A DNA stretch of 64,000 bases from Aggregatilinea lenta. GTDB taxonomy: Bacteria; Chloroflexota; Anaerolineae; Aggregatilineales; Aggregatilineaceae. The notes beneath the pieces were generated by a model. The model was not told the DNA's origin, made no database searches, and saw nothing but the letters and a program-made list of their open reading frames with translations. The position numbers and the translations under genes were made by a program. Shown in pieces: positions 35,411 through 43,834 of the stretch. Location of the stretch: contig NZ_BFCB01000002.1 of the NCBI RefSeq assembly GCF_003569045.1, forward strand, positions 1,283,506-1,347,505, in the 5' to 3' direction. Numbering within the stretch: the stretch's first letter is position 1; the number at the start of each line of letters is the position of its first letter.

Positions 35411-35938
35411 CTAGATGATGGCGACGATCACGAAGATGAACAGCCCGATCATCAGCAGCGAGAGCACGTTGCCGTCGCCGCTCAGCATCCAGCTCAGCGG
35501 CAGCGCGCTGACCATGCTGGCGCTGGCCGATCCGGGTACTACGGGCAGGATGTTGGGACTCAGCGGATATTCGAGGTTGTCCATGTACCACCACAGCGAG
35601 CCAAAAAGCAGATAGCCGTTCAGCCCGCCGATCAGCGCACCCAGGATGTTTTCCTGAATGCCCTCACGCGCAGCGCGTGCCCCGCGCGCGAACCGCTCCG
35701 GCGGCGTCTGATAGGCGAACACGGCGAGCAGCACCAGGATCGCGGCCTGCAGATAAAACTTGGCCTGCTGCTGGCCATTGGTCAGCGGATCGATGATGAT
35801 CGTCTCGAACTGGCGCAGCGCGAACAGCGCCAGCACGATCCCGGCGGTGGCGATCAGCTCTTTGGTCCAGCCGCGCATGAACCCGATCACTGCAAACAGC
35901 CCGATCATGAACCATAAGGAACTGGAAAGTTGTATCAT
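35411..35938 (-). CDS. CvpA-family membrane protein
   Basis: 175 residues with four to five hydrophobic helices (LWFMIGLFAVIGFMRGWTKELIAT, AILVLLAVFAY, ILGALIGGLNGYLLFGSLWWY, VLSLLMIGLFIFVIVAII). The GFMRGWTKELI helix-loop near the N-terminus is the most CvpA-like part. CvpA proteins are needed for colicin V production and envelope homeostasis in E. coli; mechanism unknown. It sits between murG and murC, an unusual place, suggesting an envelope role. The family call is moderately secure. Confidence 0.7.
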   Translation of the reverse strand: MIQLSSSLWFMIGLFAVIGFMRGWTKELIATAGIVLALFALRQFETIIIDPLTNGQQQAKFYLQAAILVLLAVFAYQTPPERFARGARAAREGIQENILGALIGGLNGYLLFGSLWWYMDNLEYPLSPNILPVVPGSASASMVSALPLSWMLSGDGNVLSLLMIGLFIFVIVAII

Positions 35939-36094
35939 CGGCCTCGCCCTGGGTTGTGAACGACCGCGCCCCGCGCCACCCCGACAACCGGCTCATTGCG
36001 CAGACAGCGACCAGCGACACAGCTATGTCTTGTAGTACTGTACGCGCTTTATTGTAGAACGTGTGCGCCAATCGTCAAAGTCGGCTTAACATAC

Positions 36095-37198
36095 CTATGA
36101 TCGCGCCGTGTCGAGCACAAGCTGCGCAATGGCTTCCGCGCCGTCCGAGCGCTTGAGCGCGGCCATCGCATCGCGCATGGCCGCCAGCCGCGCCGGGTCC
36201 GCGAACAGATCGCGCAGCAGCGGCAGCAGGTCGTCGGCCAGCCGCTCGTCTTCCAGCCGGATGCCCGCCCCTTGCCCCGCCAGATAATCCGCGTTCACCT
36301 TCTGGTAGCGCCACGCGTACGGGTACGGCACCAGGATCGCGGGCAGCGCGTGCTGCGGATATTCGGCCAGCGACGAGGCTCCCGCCCGGCTGACGACCAG
36401 ATCCGCCGCCGCGAACGCATACCCGATATCGGCGCGGTACGGGAAAATCTGGTAAAACGCGCGCTGCGTCGAGTCTAACGTCGCGTGGCGCGCCTCGACC
36501 TGCGGCCAGTCGAGCTTGCCCGTGATGTGCAGGATCTGCACGCCGCTCGCCAGCAGCGCGGGCGCAATCGCGCCGATGGCCGTGTTCAGGCTGCGCGCGC
36601 CCCGGCTGCCGCCAAACACCAGCAGCGTGCGCCGTTGGGGGTCCAGGCTGAACAGGTGCAGGCCCTCTTCGCGCGTGGCCTCCAGCAGCGCCGGGCGCAG
36701 CGGGTAGCCCGTCACGACCACGCGCTTGCCGGGGAAGTAGGCCGCCGTGTCGGGCACAGTCGCCGCGATGACGCGCGCCAAACGTCCCAATACCTTCAGC
36801 GCCAGCCCCGGCTCGATGTCCGGCACGTAGATCACGATCGGGCGGCGCAGCAGCCAGCCCGCCGCCGCGACGGGAAAGCCCACCCAACCGCCGGTCAGGA
36901 ACAGCGCCTGGGGCCGCGTGCGCAGCAGCACCATCAGCGCTTGCAGCACGCCGATCACCAGCTTGAGCGCGCTGCTGATCTTTTGCATCAGCGGGACGCC
37001 GTGCAGCGGCCCGGCCAGCACGTCGTCATAGCCGTCGAAATGCACGTCGGCTTGGGTGACCAGATCGCGCACGACGTCGCCACGCGCGCCGACAAATGTC
37101 AGTGTGCCTTCAGGATCGAGCTTACGAAGCGCCCCGGCGACCGCTAACGCGGGGTATATTCCGCCCCCGGTTCCCCCGGCTGAAATCAAGATCCTCAC
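36095..37198 (-). CDS. murG: divergent MurG-type GlcNAc transferase
   Basis: Transfers GlcNAc to lipid I, making lipid II at the inner membrane face. It has 367 residues from a GTG at 37198 with GGAGAG upstream. The GT28 fold is evident: ISAGGTGGGIYPALAVA, LTGGWVGFPVAAAGWLL, VFGGSRGARSLNTAI and VVSRAGASSLAEYPQHALPAILVPYP with the UDP-GlcNAc-binding acidic residue. Two signatures differ from E. coli MurG: the first G-loop has Gly where GGTGGH has His, and HEQN is replaced by YVPD. The start overlaps the ftsW end by 77 bases. Position in the dcw block supports MurG; enzymatic activity is inferred. Confidence 0.88.
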   Translation of the reverse strand: MRILISAGGTGGGIYPALAVAGALRKLDPEGTLTFVGARGDVVRDLVTQADVHFDGYDDVLAGPLHGVPLMQKISSALKLVIGVLQALMVLLRTRPQALFLTGGWVGFPVAAAGWLLRRPIVIYVPDIEPGLALKVLGRLARVIAATVPDTAAYFPGKRVVVTGYPLRPALLEATREEGLHLFSLDPQRRTLLVFGGSRGARSLNTAIGAIAPALLASGVQILHITGKLDWPQVEARHATLDSTQRAFYQIFPYRADIGYAFAAADLVVSRAGASSLAEYPQHALPAILVPYPYAWRYQKVNADYLAGQGAGIRLEDERLADDLLPLLRDLFADPARLAAMRDAMAALKRSDGAEAIAQLVLDTARS

Positions 37199-38492
37199 GC
37201 GAGTCTCTCCATTCTTCGTCGGTCCGTCCCACCGGCGGCGTCTGGCGGCGCTTGGGCACCGCCTGTTTGGCGGCGGCCCGCGAAACGTTAAGGACCAGCC
37301 CGATGCCCGCCATCGCCGCGACGAGGCTCGACCCGCCGTAACTGATGAACGGCAGCGGCACGCCGGTCGGCGGCACGAGCGCGGTCATCACCGCGATGTT
37401 CAGCAGCGCGTCGTACGCGATCCAGCACGTCACACCCGCTGCCAGCAGCCCGCCGAACGTGTCCGGCGCGTAGCGCGCGATGGTAAAGCCGCGATAGATC
37501 AGCAGCACGAACAGCGCGATCACAAAAAACGAGCCAATCAGCCCCGTCTCCTCGCCGATCACGGCGAAGATGCTGTCCGTGTGTGGGAATGGCAGGTTGT
37601 TGGCAAACTTCTGGCGTCCCTCGCCCAGCCCGACCCCCGTCAGGCCGCCGTTGAGGAACGCCGCCACCGCCTGCTGTACGTGCGAGCTGGCCTGTGTCAG
37701 GTCGCTGACGGCGTCGAGGTGGGCGTTGATACGCTGGCTGGCGTAGTCGAGGTGCGTGATGAGCTGCCAACCCACGAGACCCATCGCCCCACCGATCACA
37801 CCGAGCTGGATCCAGTCCGCCCCCGCGATGAAGAACATGCTGAGCGCGGTTGCCAGGATGCTCGCCGCCGTGCTGAGGTCCGGCTGGAGCACGATCAAAA
37901 ACGCGACCGTGCCGACCAGCACGCTGAACGGCAGCAGGCCGTACGTGATCTGTTTGATCTTCGAGCGCTTGGAAGCCAGCCACGCCGCCATGTAGATCAC
38001 CACGGTGAACTTGGCGATCTCACCGGGCTGGATCGAGCCGCGAATCAGTGAGCGCTGCGCCTCAAAGCGCGTATCGCCGAAGCGCAACACGGCGATCAGC
38101 AGCAGGATCACGCCGAACATCATCCACACCGAAATGCGCCGCCAGAAGTGGTAATCCAGCCGCGCCAGGAAAATCAGCGCCACGAGGCCGATCGCCATCG
38201 AGCGTACCTGGCGGATGAAGAAGTACGTCGTCTCGTCCGGGTTGCCCGTCACCTGATAGCTGACGTCGATTGAGGCGCTGTAGACCATGATCAGGCCGAC
38301 GGCGCACAGTACGCCGACCACCAGCATCAGGTACAGGTCGAACCCGGCGGCGAACAGACGTCGCCGGTCCGCGACCCGCTGCGGATCGATGGGCGGCGCG
38401 GGTGGCTGGCGCGGCGGCTTTTTGAAGGCGTCCGAATAGTTAAAGTCGCCCTCGTCATCGTCGATGTACTGCGGCAGTGTGGGATCAGACAT
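37122..38492 (-). CDS. ftsW: SEDS-family septal glycosyltransferase FtsW
   Basis: Polymerises lipid II together with the FtsI-type transpeptidase. It has 456 residues from the ATG at 38492. An acidic cytoplasmic N-terminus of about 60 residues precedes about ten membrane helices. SEDS landmarks: RSLIRGSIQPGEIAKFTVVIY, HLDYASQRINAHLD, GLTGVGLGEGRQKFANNLPF, HTDSIFAVIGEETGLIG and VPPTGVPLPFISYGGSSL. The basic C-terminal tail of about 45 residues is encoded partly over the murG start. It could also be annotated RodA-like, but the dcw context favours FtsW. Confidence 0.95.
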   Translation of the reverse strand: MSDPTLPQYIDDDEGDFNYSDAFKKPPRQPPAPPIDPQRVADRRRLFAAGFDLYLMLVVGVLCAVGLIMVYSASIDVSYQVTGNPDETTYFFIRQVRSMAIGLVALIFLARLDYHFWRRISVWMMFGVILLLIAVLRFGDTRFEAQRSLIRGSIQPGEIAKFTVVIYMAAWLASKRSKIKQITYGLLPFSVLVGTVAFLIVLQPDLSTAASILATALSMFFIAGADWIQLGVIGGAMGLVGWQLITHLDYASQRINAHLDAVSDLTQASSHVQQAVAAFLNGGLTGVGLGEGRQKFANNLPFPHTDSIFAVIGEETGLIGSFFVIALFVLLIYRGFTIARYAPDTFGGLLAAGVTCWIAYDALLNIAVMTALVPPTGVPLPFISYGGSSLVAAMAGIGLVLNVSRAAAKQAVPKRRQTPPVGRTDEEWRDSREDLDFSRGNRGRNIPRVSGRRGAS

Positions 38493-38546
38493 GACTAAGC
38501 TTCTTGTCCCCATTCCGACCGATGCAGGCAATTGTAGCGCAGAAGC

Positions 38547-38765
38547 TCACCACTTGCTGCGCCGGGAGGGTGGCGACTCGTCGGGCGGGTCCAGCCGGTA
38601 GCGACGCAGCACGGCCATCATGACCGCGATCCACGCGATCAGCACGACGGAGCGCACGGTGACGCTCCACGGCAGCGCCAGGGTGATCACGACCACGAGG
38701 CCGGTCAGCACCAGCATCACGGTGATGATGCGGCGCGCTTCGGTTTCGGGCGGACGAGACGGCAT
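38547..38765 (-). CDS. small two-helix membrane protein
   Basis: 72 residues from the ATG at 38765. Two hydrophobic helices (ITVMLVLTGLVVVITLALPW and VVLIAWIAVMMAVL) are flanked by charged ends. No family recognised. It lies 8 bp after the DUF1349 gene and 54 bp before ftsW on the same strand, so it may be co-transcribed with the division genes. Confidence 0.6.
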   Translation of the reverse strand: MPSRPPETEARRIITVMLVLTGLVVVITLALPWSVTVRSVVLIAWIAVMMAVLRRYRLDPPDESPPSRRSKW

Positions 38766-38773
38766 ACGCGTCC

Positions 38774-39313
38774 CTACTCGATAGGCCGGACGGTGAAATT
38801 CTCGAACGTCACGCTGAAGCCGTCCCCGTCCGGCGAGCAGCACATTGGCCCCACCTGGACCGTGCCGCCTTCCGGCAGGTACGCGAGACGCAGCATAATA
38901 TAGTCCGCGCCGCCGAGCGAGTAATGCACCTCGACCGCGTCACCGCTGCGTTTCACGCGCAGCCAGATCGCGGACGGGCTGCCCGCCAACGGCACGACCG
39001 ACCAGTCCGAGTGTTCATTCGTGGCGACGGCGCTGGCGTGCTGCACGCCCTCCACGAACTCGATGCCGCACTTCAGCCAATGCGATTCATCCTGGCGGAT
39101 CATCAGCCCGGCCTGATCGTAGAGGTCGTGGTACTGCCCGGCGACCTTCACCTCCGCCACGAAGTTCCCGCTGACGGTCTCGCCGTAGACGTGGCCGTTG
39201 TCGCGCACGAAGCCGTAGTGCGTCTTACGCCAGAAGTCGGTTTTCGGCCCGGTGGTGACGGTCAGCGTGCCGTTTTCCTCGGACCAGTGGGGCGGTTCGT
39301 TGAACCAGTGCAT
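38774..39313 (-). CDS. DUF1349 (concanavalin-like) protein
   Basis: 179 residues without signal peptide. The sequence MHWFNEPPHWSEENGTLTV, TDFWRKTHYGFVRDNGH, YDQAGLMIRQDESHWLKCGIEFVEG and SDWSVVPLAG matches DUF1349, a beta-sandwich family related to YesU and to the eukaryotic regulation-of-enolase protein. Members probably bind carbohydrates; no enzymatic function is proven. It has no obvious link to the neighbouring division genes. Confidence 0.85.
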   Translation of the reverse strand: MHWFNEPPHWSEENGTLTVTTGPKTDFWRKTHYGFVRDNGHVYGETVSGNFVAEVKVAGQYHDLYDQAGLMIRQDESHWLKCGIEFVEGVQHASAVATNEHSDWSVVPLAGSPSAIWLRVKRSGDAVEVHYSLGGADYIMLRLAYLPEGGTVQVGPMCCSPDGDGFSVTFENFTVRPIE

Positions 39314-39362
39314 GGTTTTGAATCCTTTTCAATGGAAAAACACAAGCAACTCTATATGAAAG

Positions 39363-39766
39363 TTACCACTGGATAACCTGAAGCTGCTCGACATGTCCAA
39401 AGTGTGCGTCGCGTGTAACCAGGCGGAGGTTATGTTGCCGAGCAATCGCAGCAATCCATATATCATTTTCGGGAATGGGGCGTCCTTTGGACTTCAGGCT
39501 CGTTTTAATCTGGCCGTAGTGATGCGCCGTTTCGGAATCACAGCTCAAAACCACGTTAGCCGCGACAAGTTCCCGCACTCGCGCCACTTCTGCTCCGTCT
39601 GCCGAGAATTTTGCGCGCCGTAGTACAGCTCGCCGATCACGATACTCGTCAGAAAAACTTCGGCTGATTCAAGGATCTGCTGAAGGCCAGTATCGGAAGC
39701 GAAAAGCGCAATCACAGCATTCGTATCCAGCAGCAGCCTACCATTCAGCGGGATCGATGCGCTCAC
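39363..39766 (-). pseudogene. vapC: VapC-like PIN-domain toxin, frameshifted
   Basis: PIN-domain RNase toxin read in two frames. The first frame, from a GTG at 39766, gives LLDTNAVIALF and SIVIGELYYGA. The second gives VRELVAANVVLSC, ENDIWIAAIARQHNLRLVTRDAHF and ends at 39363. The break lies near 39588-39595, where one missing base would join QTEQ to ARVRELV. All four acidic residues of a PIN active site (in LDTN, GELY, NDIW, TRDAHF) are present across the two frames, so decay is recent or this is a sequencing error. The start overlaps vapB by 29 bases. Confidence 0.8.
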
Positions 39767-39959
39767 AATCCTCGATTGCCTCCTGCATGGCAGCAAGATC
39801 CTCCGGTTCGATCGTCCCTGCAAAACGACGCAAACTCGCGCCCGAAACGCCTTGCGGTTCGGTCAGATTTAGGATGAAGTTCAGCACTTGACGCTGCTGT
39901 TCGGCGTCCAGCCTTTTGACACGCTCGCTGATTTCTCGCTGAACCGACGATGCAACCAT
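39738..39959 (-). CDS. vapB: VapB-like antitoxin
   Basis: 73 residues from the ATG at 39959. The N-terminal half (VQREISERVKRLDAEQQRQVLNFILNL) is helical as in short antitoxins of the type paired with PIN toxins, and the C-terminal half is acidic (GTIEPEDLAAMQEAIEDCERIDPAEW), suited to wrapping the toxin. It immediately precedes and overlaps the frameshifted vapC. Antitoxins normally repress their own operon; no operator was identified. Confidence 0.75.
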   Translation of the reverse strand: MVASSVQREISERVKRLDAEQQRQVLNFILNLTEPQGVSGASLRRFAGTIEPEDLAAMQEAIEDCERIDPAEW

Positions 39960-40005
39960 AACGCCACCTCCCATACCATCGTTTGTGCCGCGCTGTAGCT
40001 TGCCC

Positions 40006-41439
40006 CTACCTTTCCCCCGCCAGCCCATGCACCAGATCGCGGAAGTGCTGGCCGCGCGCGGCGAAGTCCACGTACTGGTCGTACGACGTGCCGCCGGGAC
40101 TGAGCAGCACCACGTCGCCCGGCTGTGCGAGCGTCTGCGCCAGCGGCACAGCCTCGTCCAGCGTCGTCACCAGCTCGATCCGCTCCAGGCACGCGCCGGA
40201 CGTCTGCGCCTGTGCGCGCCGCATATGCTCGACCACCTGCGGACCAAATTCCCCGAACGCGATCACCGCGCGGCAGCGTTGGGCTGCCAGCGCTGCCATT
40301 TCCGCCCAGGGCAAACGCTTGTCGCGCCCGCCCGCCAGCAGCACGACCGGCTCGGTATAGCTGCGCAGCGCCGCGCTGACCCGCTCCGGCGCGGTGGCGA
40401 TGCTGTCGTTGATCCACGTCACGCCGTCGAGCGTGGCGACCAGCTCCTGCCGGTGTTCCACGCCGGTGAACGTCTCGATGGCCGCGCGCATGGCTTCCAC
40501 CGGAATGTAGCCTGCTCCAGCGACGGCACACGCGGCCAGCACGTTCAGCACGTTGTGATCGCCGCGCAACCGGATCGCGCCTCGCGGGCACACGGTCTGG
40601 TAGGCGAGGCCGGGCGCGCTGTCGCCACGAGTAATGATGATCGCGTCGTGATCCAGATACGCGCCGGACGCCACCGCATGATGCAGCGAAAAATAGGCCA
40701 TCCGCCCCGGCGTTCCCATGCTCAGCTTGTGCGCCACCGGATCATCGTAGCCGAACACGGCCACGTCGAAGGCGCGCTGGTGCACGAAGATGTTCGCCTT
40801 CGCCGCCGCGTACGCGTCGAGCGTGCCGTGCCGGTCGAGGTGGTTCGGCGTGACGTTGAGCACCGCCGCCACGCTGGGGCTGATCGTCATCAGCTCCAAC
40901 TGGAAGCTGCTGAGTTCCATCACCACGACGTCGTCGGGCACGATCTGCGGCAGCACGTCGAGCAGCACGTCCCCGATGTTGCCGCCGACCCATGTCTGCC
41001 GCCCGGACGCGCGCCCCATCGCACCGACCAGCGCGGTGGTCGTGGTCTTGCCCGCGCTGCCGGTGATGCCCAGGACCGGCGCGGGGCAGCGTTCCAGGAA
41101 CAACTGCGCGTCATTGGTCACACGGATACCGCGCCGCCGCGCTGTTTCCACAATCGGCAGCGTGAGCGGCACGCCGCCGCTGACGCACAGCACGTCGGCG
41201 TCGTCCAGCAAGCTGACCGAATGCCCGCCAAGCGCGAACCGCACCGGCTGTCCCTCGAGCGCCGCAATTTCCGCCGCGAGCTTCTCAGCGGAGCGGGTGT
41301 CGGAGAGCGTCACGCGCGCGCCGATCGCCGGCAGCCAGCGCGCCAACGCCATGCCCTGGCGTGCCATGCCGAGCACCACCACATGCTGACCCGCCAGCGA
41401 ATCGGAACCGGAATAATCGGGATCAACGTGTGGGATCAT
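40006..41439 (-). CDS. murD: UDP-N-acetylmuramoyl-L-alanine-D-glutamate ligase
   Basis: Adds D-Glu to UDP-MurNAc-L-Ala using ATP. It has 477 residues. N-terminal HVVVLGMARQGMALARWL, ATP loop LGITGSAGKTTTTALVG (about residue 115), VVMELSSFQLELM, LNVTPNHLDRHGTLDAYAAAK, LRGDHNVLNVLAA and WINDSIATAPERVSAAL are all MurD-typical. It lies upstream of the vapBC pair and is separated from the ftsW-murG-murC-murB group by about 1.5 kb of unrelated genes. Confidence 0.97.
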   Translation of the reverse strand: MIPHVDPDYSGSDSLAGQHVVVLGMARQGMALARWLPAIGARVTLSDTRSAEKLAAEIAALEGQPVRFALGGHSVSLLDDADVLCVSGGVPLTLPIVETARRRGIRVTNDAQLFLERCPAPVLGITGSAGKTTTTALVGAMGRASGRQTWVGGNIGDVLLDVLPQIVPDDVVVMELSSFQLELMTISPSVAAVLNVTPNHLDRHGTLDAYAAAKANIFVHQRAFDVAVFGYDDPVAHKLSMGTPGRMAYFSLHHAVASGAYLDHDAIIITRGDSAPGLAYQTVCPRGAIRLRGDHNVLNVLAACAVAGAGYIPVEAMRAAIETFTGVEHRQELVATLDGVTWINDSIATAPERVSAALRSYTEPVVLLAGGRDKRLPWAEMAALAAQRCRAVIAFGEFGPQVVEHMRRAQAQTSGACLERIELVTTLDEAVPLAQTLAQPGDVVLLSPGGTSYDQYVDFAARGQHFRDLVHGLAGER

Positions 41440-41490
41440 GATGATTTACCTTCAGTACACCCTGCCGCGCATTCAGGACCAGATATGGAT

Positions 41491-41513
41491 AGGGGCGTAT
41501 GCGCTACGCCCCT
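41491..41513. repeat. dispersed palindrome, AGGGGCGTA type
   Basis: AGGGGCGTA (41491-41499) pairs with TACGCCCCT (41505-41513) around five bases. The related string GTAGGGGCG occurs elsewhere in intergenic DNA of this window, for example near 58942. The rest of the 220-bp murD/WD40 gap holds no gene. Confidence 0.65.
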
Positions 41514-41660
41514 GCAAAAACTCTACCACGGGTTCAATGGGTTGGCGAGAGGGTGGCAGCAGGCTAGGCGAAAAACAGGCGGTTTAGTGCGGAATTACAG
41601 ATTAAGCCAGCTATCGCACGGGCCTCATCCCCGGTTCGGTCAAAAAATGCATAACATGCT

Positions 41661-43463
41661 TTAGTGCAGCGTCAGCAGGTAATCGACCAGGGCCTGTAAT
41701 TCCTCTTCGGCGAGGAAATCGTAGGGCGGCATGATGCCGTCCTCGTAGCCCTCGACCACAGTCGCCGACGGATCGGTGATGGATTGGCGCAAATAGTCTT
41801 CCGCGTTCAGGTTCGGATCGCGCGCCGCCGCCTCGCTGCCAACGTGCGCCAGCGACGGCCCGACGACGATTTCCTCTGACTCGACGGTGTGGCAGCCGTC
41901 GCAGCCATAGTCGGTAAACAGCGCCGCTCCGGTGGGGGGCGCCTCCTCGGTGGGGATCGTCACAACACTGTCGTCGATGAGCGGCACAAATTCGGGAATG
42001 TCGGTCGTGCGCGTGGCATCCCACAGCAGCACGAGCTTGTCGTCGCTGGCCGAGGCGATGCGCTGGCTGTCCGGGCTGAAGACCACGCTGTTGACGTAAT
42101 CGCCGTGGCCGTAAAACACCGCCTGCGCCGTGCCATTGACCGCGTCCCAGATGCGCACGGTCGTGTCGTCGCTGCCGGAACCGAGGCGCGCGCCGTCAGG
42201 ACTCCACGCCACACTGCGCACGTAGTCCGTGTGGCCCTGAAGCAGCAGCGTCTGCATGCCGCTGGTCACGTCCCACACGCGTAGAGTGGTGTCGTCACTG
42301 CCGGAAGCGAGACGGGTCCCGTCAGGACTCCACGCGACGCTGCGCACGTAGTCCGTGTGGCCCTGGAGCACGCGCAGCAGCGTGCCAGTCGCCACGTCCC
42401 ACAGCTTGATCTCGCCCGCGTTGTCGCCCGCCGCCAGAACGGTGCCCAATGGGTTGAACGCCAACCCGTACGGCGCGGCGAGATCCGCGCTTTCCAATGT
42501 GGTCAGCAGGTCGCCGCTGGCAACGTCCCACAGCAGCACGCCCAGTCCACTGGCGGCCAGCAGCTTGCCATCGGGACTGAAGGCCAGATCGGTGACGTCG
42601 GCCTCGTCCGCCTCCATCTGCTTGATCTCCTGCCCGGTCGCGGCGCTCCACAGCTTGACCACGCCGTCGTAGCTGGCCGAGGCGACGGTATTCCCGTCGG
42701 GGCTGAACGCCACCGCGTTCACGTAGTCCTCGTGGCCGCGCAGCACACGGACTTCCTCGCCGGAGGCCACGTCCCACAGGCGCACGCTCATGTCGTCGCT
42801 GCCAGACGCGAGCATGGTCCCGTCAGGACTCCACGCCACGCTGTTGACGTATTCCTGGTGCCCGGTGAAGGCCGCCAGCCACGGCGTCGTGTAGCGGATC
42901 GAGCCGAGGATGCCCGCCAGTTCGCCATTGTGCTGAGTCATCTCGTTCGGTGCGGCGACGGCGATCACCAGCAGGTACGTCTTTTCGTCCACCTGCACGA
43001 TCAACAGCGCGTAATCGGCGTTGTTGAGGTGCGTATCGGTGCGCGCCGCGAGATAGTTGCCGACCGTGAACAGGGTGGGCGTGGTGAACGCGGGCGCTTC
43101 GCCGCTTTCGATCAGGCCCACGATCTCGCCAAGCAGATCTTCCAGGTCGGCGTTGGGATCGGCAGGCAGGAACTGTAACAGCTCGGTGCTCTGGGTGGGC
43201 GGGGCGAACAACAGCGCGAACTCGCCTTCGGGCATGTCCTGATTCTGCGCGCTTTCGATAGCGGTTTCGCTGCTGGCGACGGTGATGCCTTCGTTAGGCG
43301 ATTCGTGGACGACCCATTCCTCGGGATAGTTAAAGGTGAGCGACCCATCCACCGACTGGTACATGTTGGGCAGTGGAGCCTGGGCCAAAACGGCGAGTGG
43401 GAGCGCCAAGACGGCAAGCGCCAGGCTCGCCACGCCCCACCGCACGAACCAGATGCGAAACAT
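41661..43463 (-). CDS. secreted WD40 beta-propeller fused to c-type cytochrome
   Basis: 600 residues. A signal peptide (about 1-28, ending VLAQA) is followed by a PsbP/DUF1795-like domain (about 35-195, FNYPEEWVVHES), then about seven WD40 repeats (about 200-505; repeated VAWSPDGTMLASGSDD and VRLWDVASG). The C-terminus (about 510-600) is a c-type cytochrome: heme-binding CDGCH with Cys521, Cys524 and His525, and a likely axial Met578 in GIMPPYDF. The layout suggests an exported, heme-carrying scaffold at the cell surface. Partners and redox role are unknown. No cytochrome-maturation or oxidase gene is adjacent. Confidence 0.88.
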   Translation of the reverse strand: MFRIWFVRWGVASLALAVLALPLAVLAQAPLPNMYQSVDGSLTFNYPEEWVVHESPNEGITVASSETAIESAQNQDMPEGEFALLFAPPTQSTELLQFLPADPNADLEDLLGEIVGLIESGEAPAFTTPTLFTVGNYLAARTDTHLNNADYALLIVQVDEKTYLLVIAVAAPNEMTQHNGELAGILGSIRYTTPWLAAFTGHQEYVNSVAWSPDGTMLASGSDDMSVRLWDVASGEEVRVLRGHEDYVNAVAFSPDGNTVASASYDGVVKLWSAATGQEIKQMEADEADVTDLAFSPDGKLLAASGLGVLLWDVASGDLLTTLESADLAAPYGLAFNPLGTVLAAGDNAGEIKLWDVATGTLLRVLQGHTDYVRSVAWSPDGTRLASGSDDTTLRVWDVTSGMQTLLLQGHTDYVRSVAWSPDGARLGSGSDDTTVRIWDAVNGTAQAVFYGHGDYVNSVVFSPDSQRIASASDDKLVLLWDATRTTDIPEFVPLIDDSVVTIPTEEAPPTGAALFTDYGCDGCHTVESEEIVVGPSLAHVGSEAAARDPNLNAEDYLRQSITDPSATVVEGYEDGIMPPYDFLAEEELQALVDYLLTLH

Positions 43464-43605
43464 GGGTCCTCCTAATGGTACGCGGATTTACATCGATTCT
43501 CGTATTATGTCGTGCTTTTTCAAAACGGGGCAATAGCTCCCCAAGCCGCCTCAAACGCGGTACAATGGAGAACAAATGTCTTACGGCGCGATGCAGCGGG
43601 TGGCC

Positions 43606-43752
43606 TCACTACCCCACCCTTGACGCCTTCCCCCACGCAAGCGGAGGGAAGGGCAAAACGGCAAAAACGGCGGAGCAAGCCCTGCCCCCGACGGATCGGT
43701 GTTTGGCTCCCCTCTCCAAACTTGAATGGAGAGGGGCCGGGGGTGAGGTCGC
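43606..43752. repeat. dispersed palindromes between the WD40-cytochrome gene and uvrC
   Basis: The 371-bp divergent gap (43464-43834) contains CCCCTCTCCA/TGGAGAGGGG (43709-43736) followed by CCGGGGGTGAGGT, and a degenerate GGCGGAGCAAGCCCTGCCCC unit near 43671-43690. No gene is evident here. The upstream part near 43606-43650 resembles a decayed copy (CTTCCCCCACGCAAGCGGAGG). Confidence 0.7.
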
Positions 43753-43834
43753 TGTGATAACCGACTTCATACGACTGCCGCGCGCGCCGAAATCTGACCA
43801 CTGATGGCTGAGACCTGATCAACGATCATTAACT

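Noticed and set aside
39985-41664. 559-residue plus-strand frame opposite murD
   Set aside because: murD on the minus strand is unambiguous; the plus frame has no start signal or domain.
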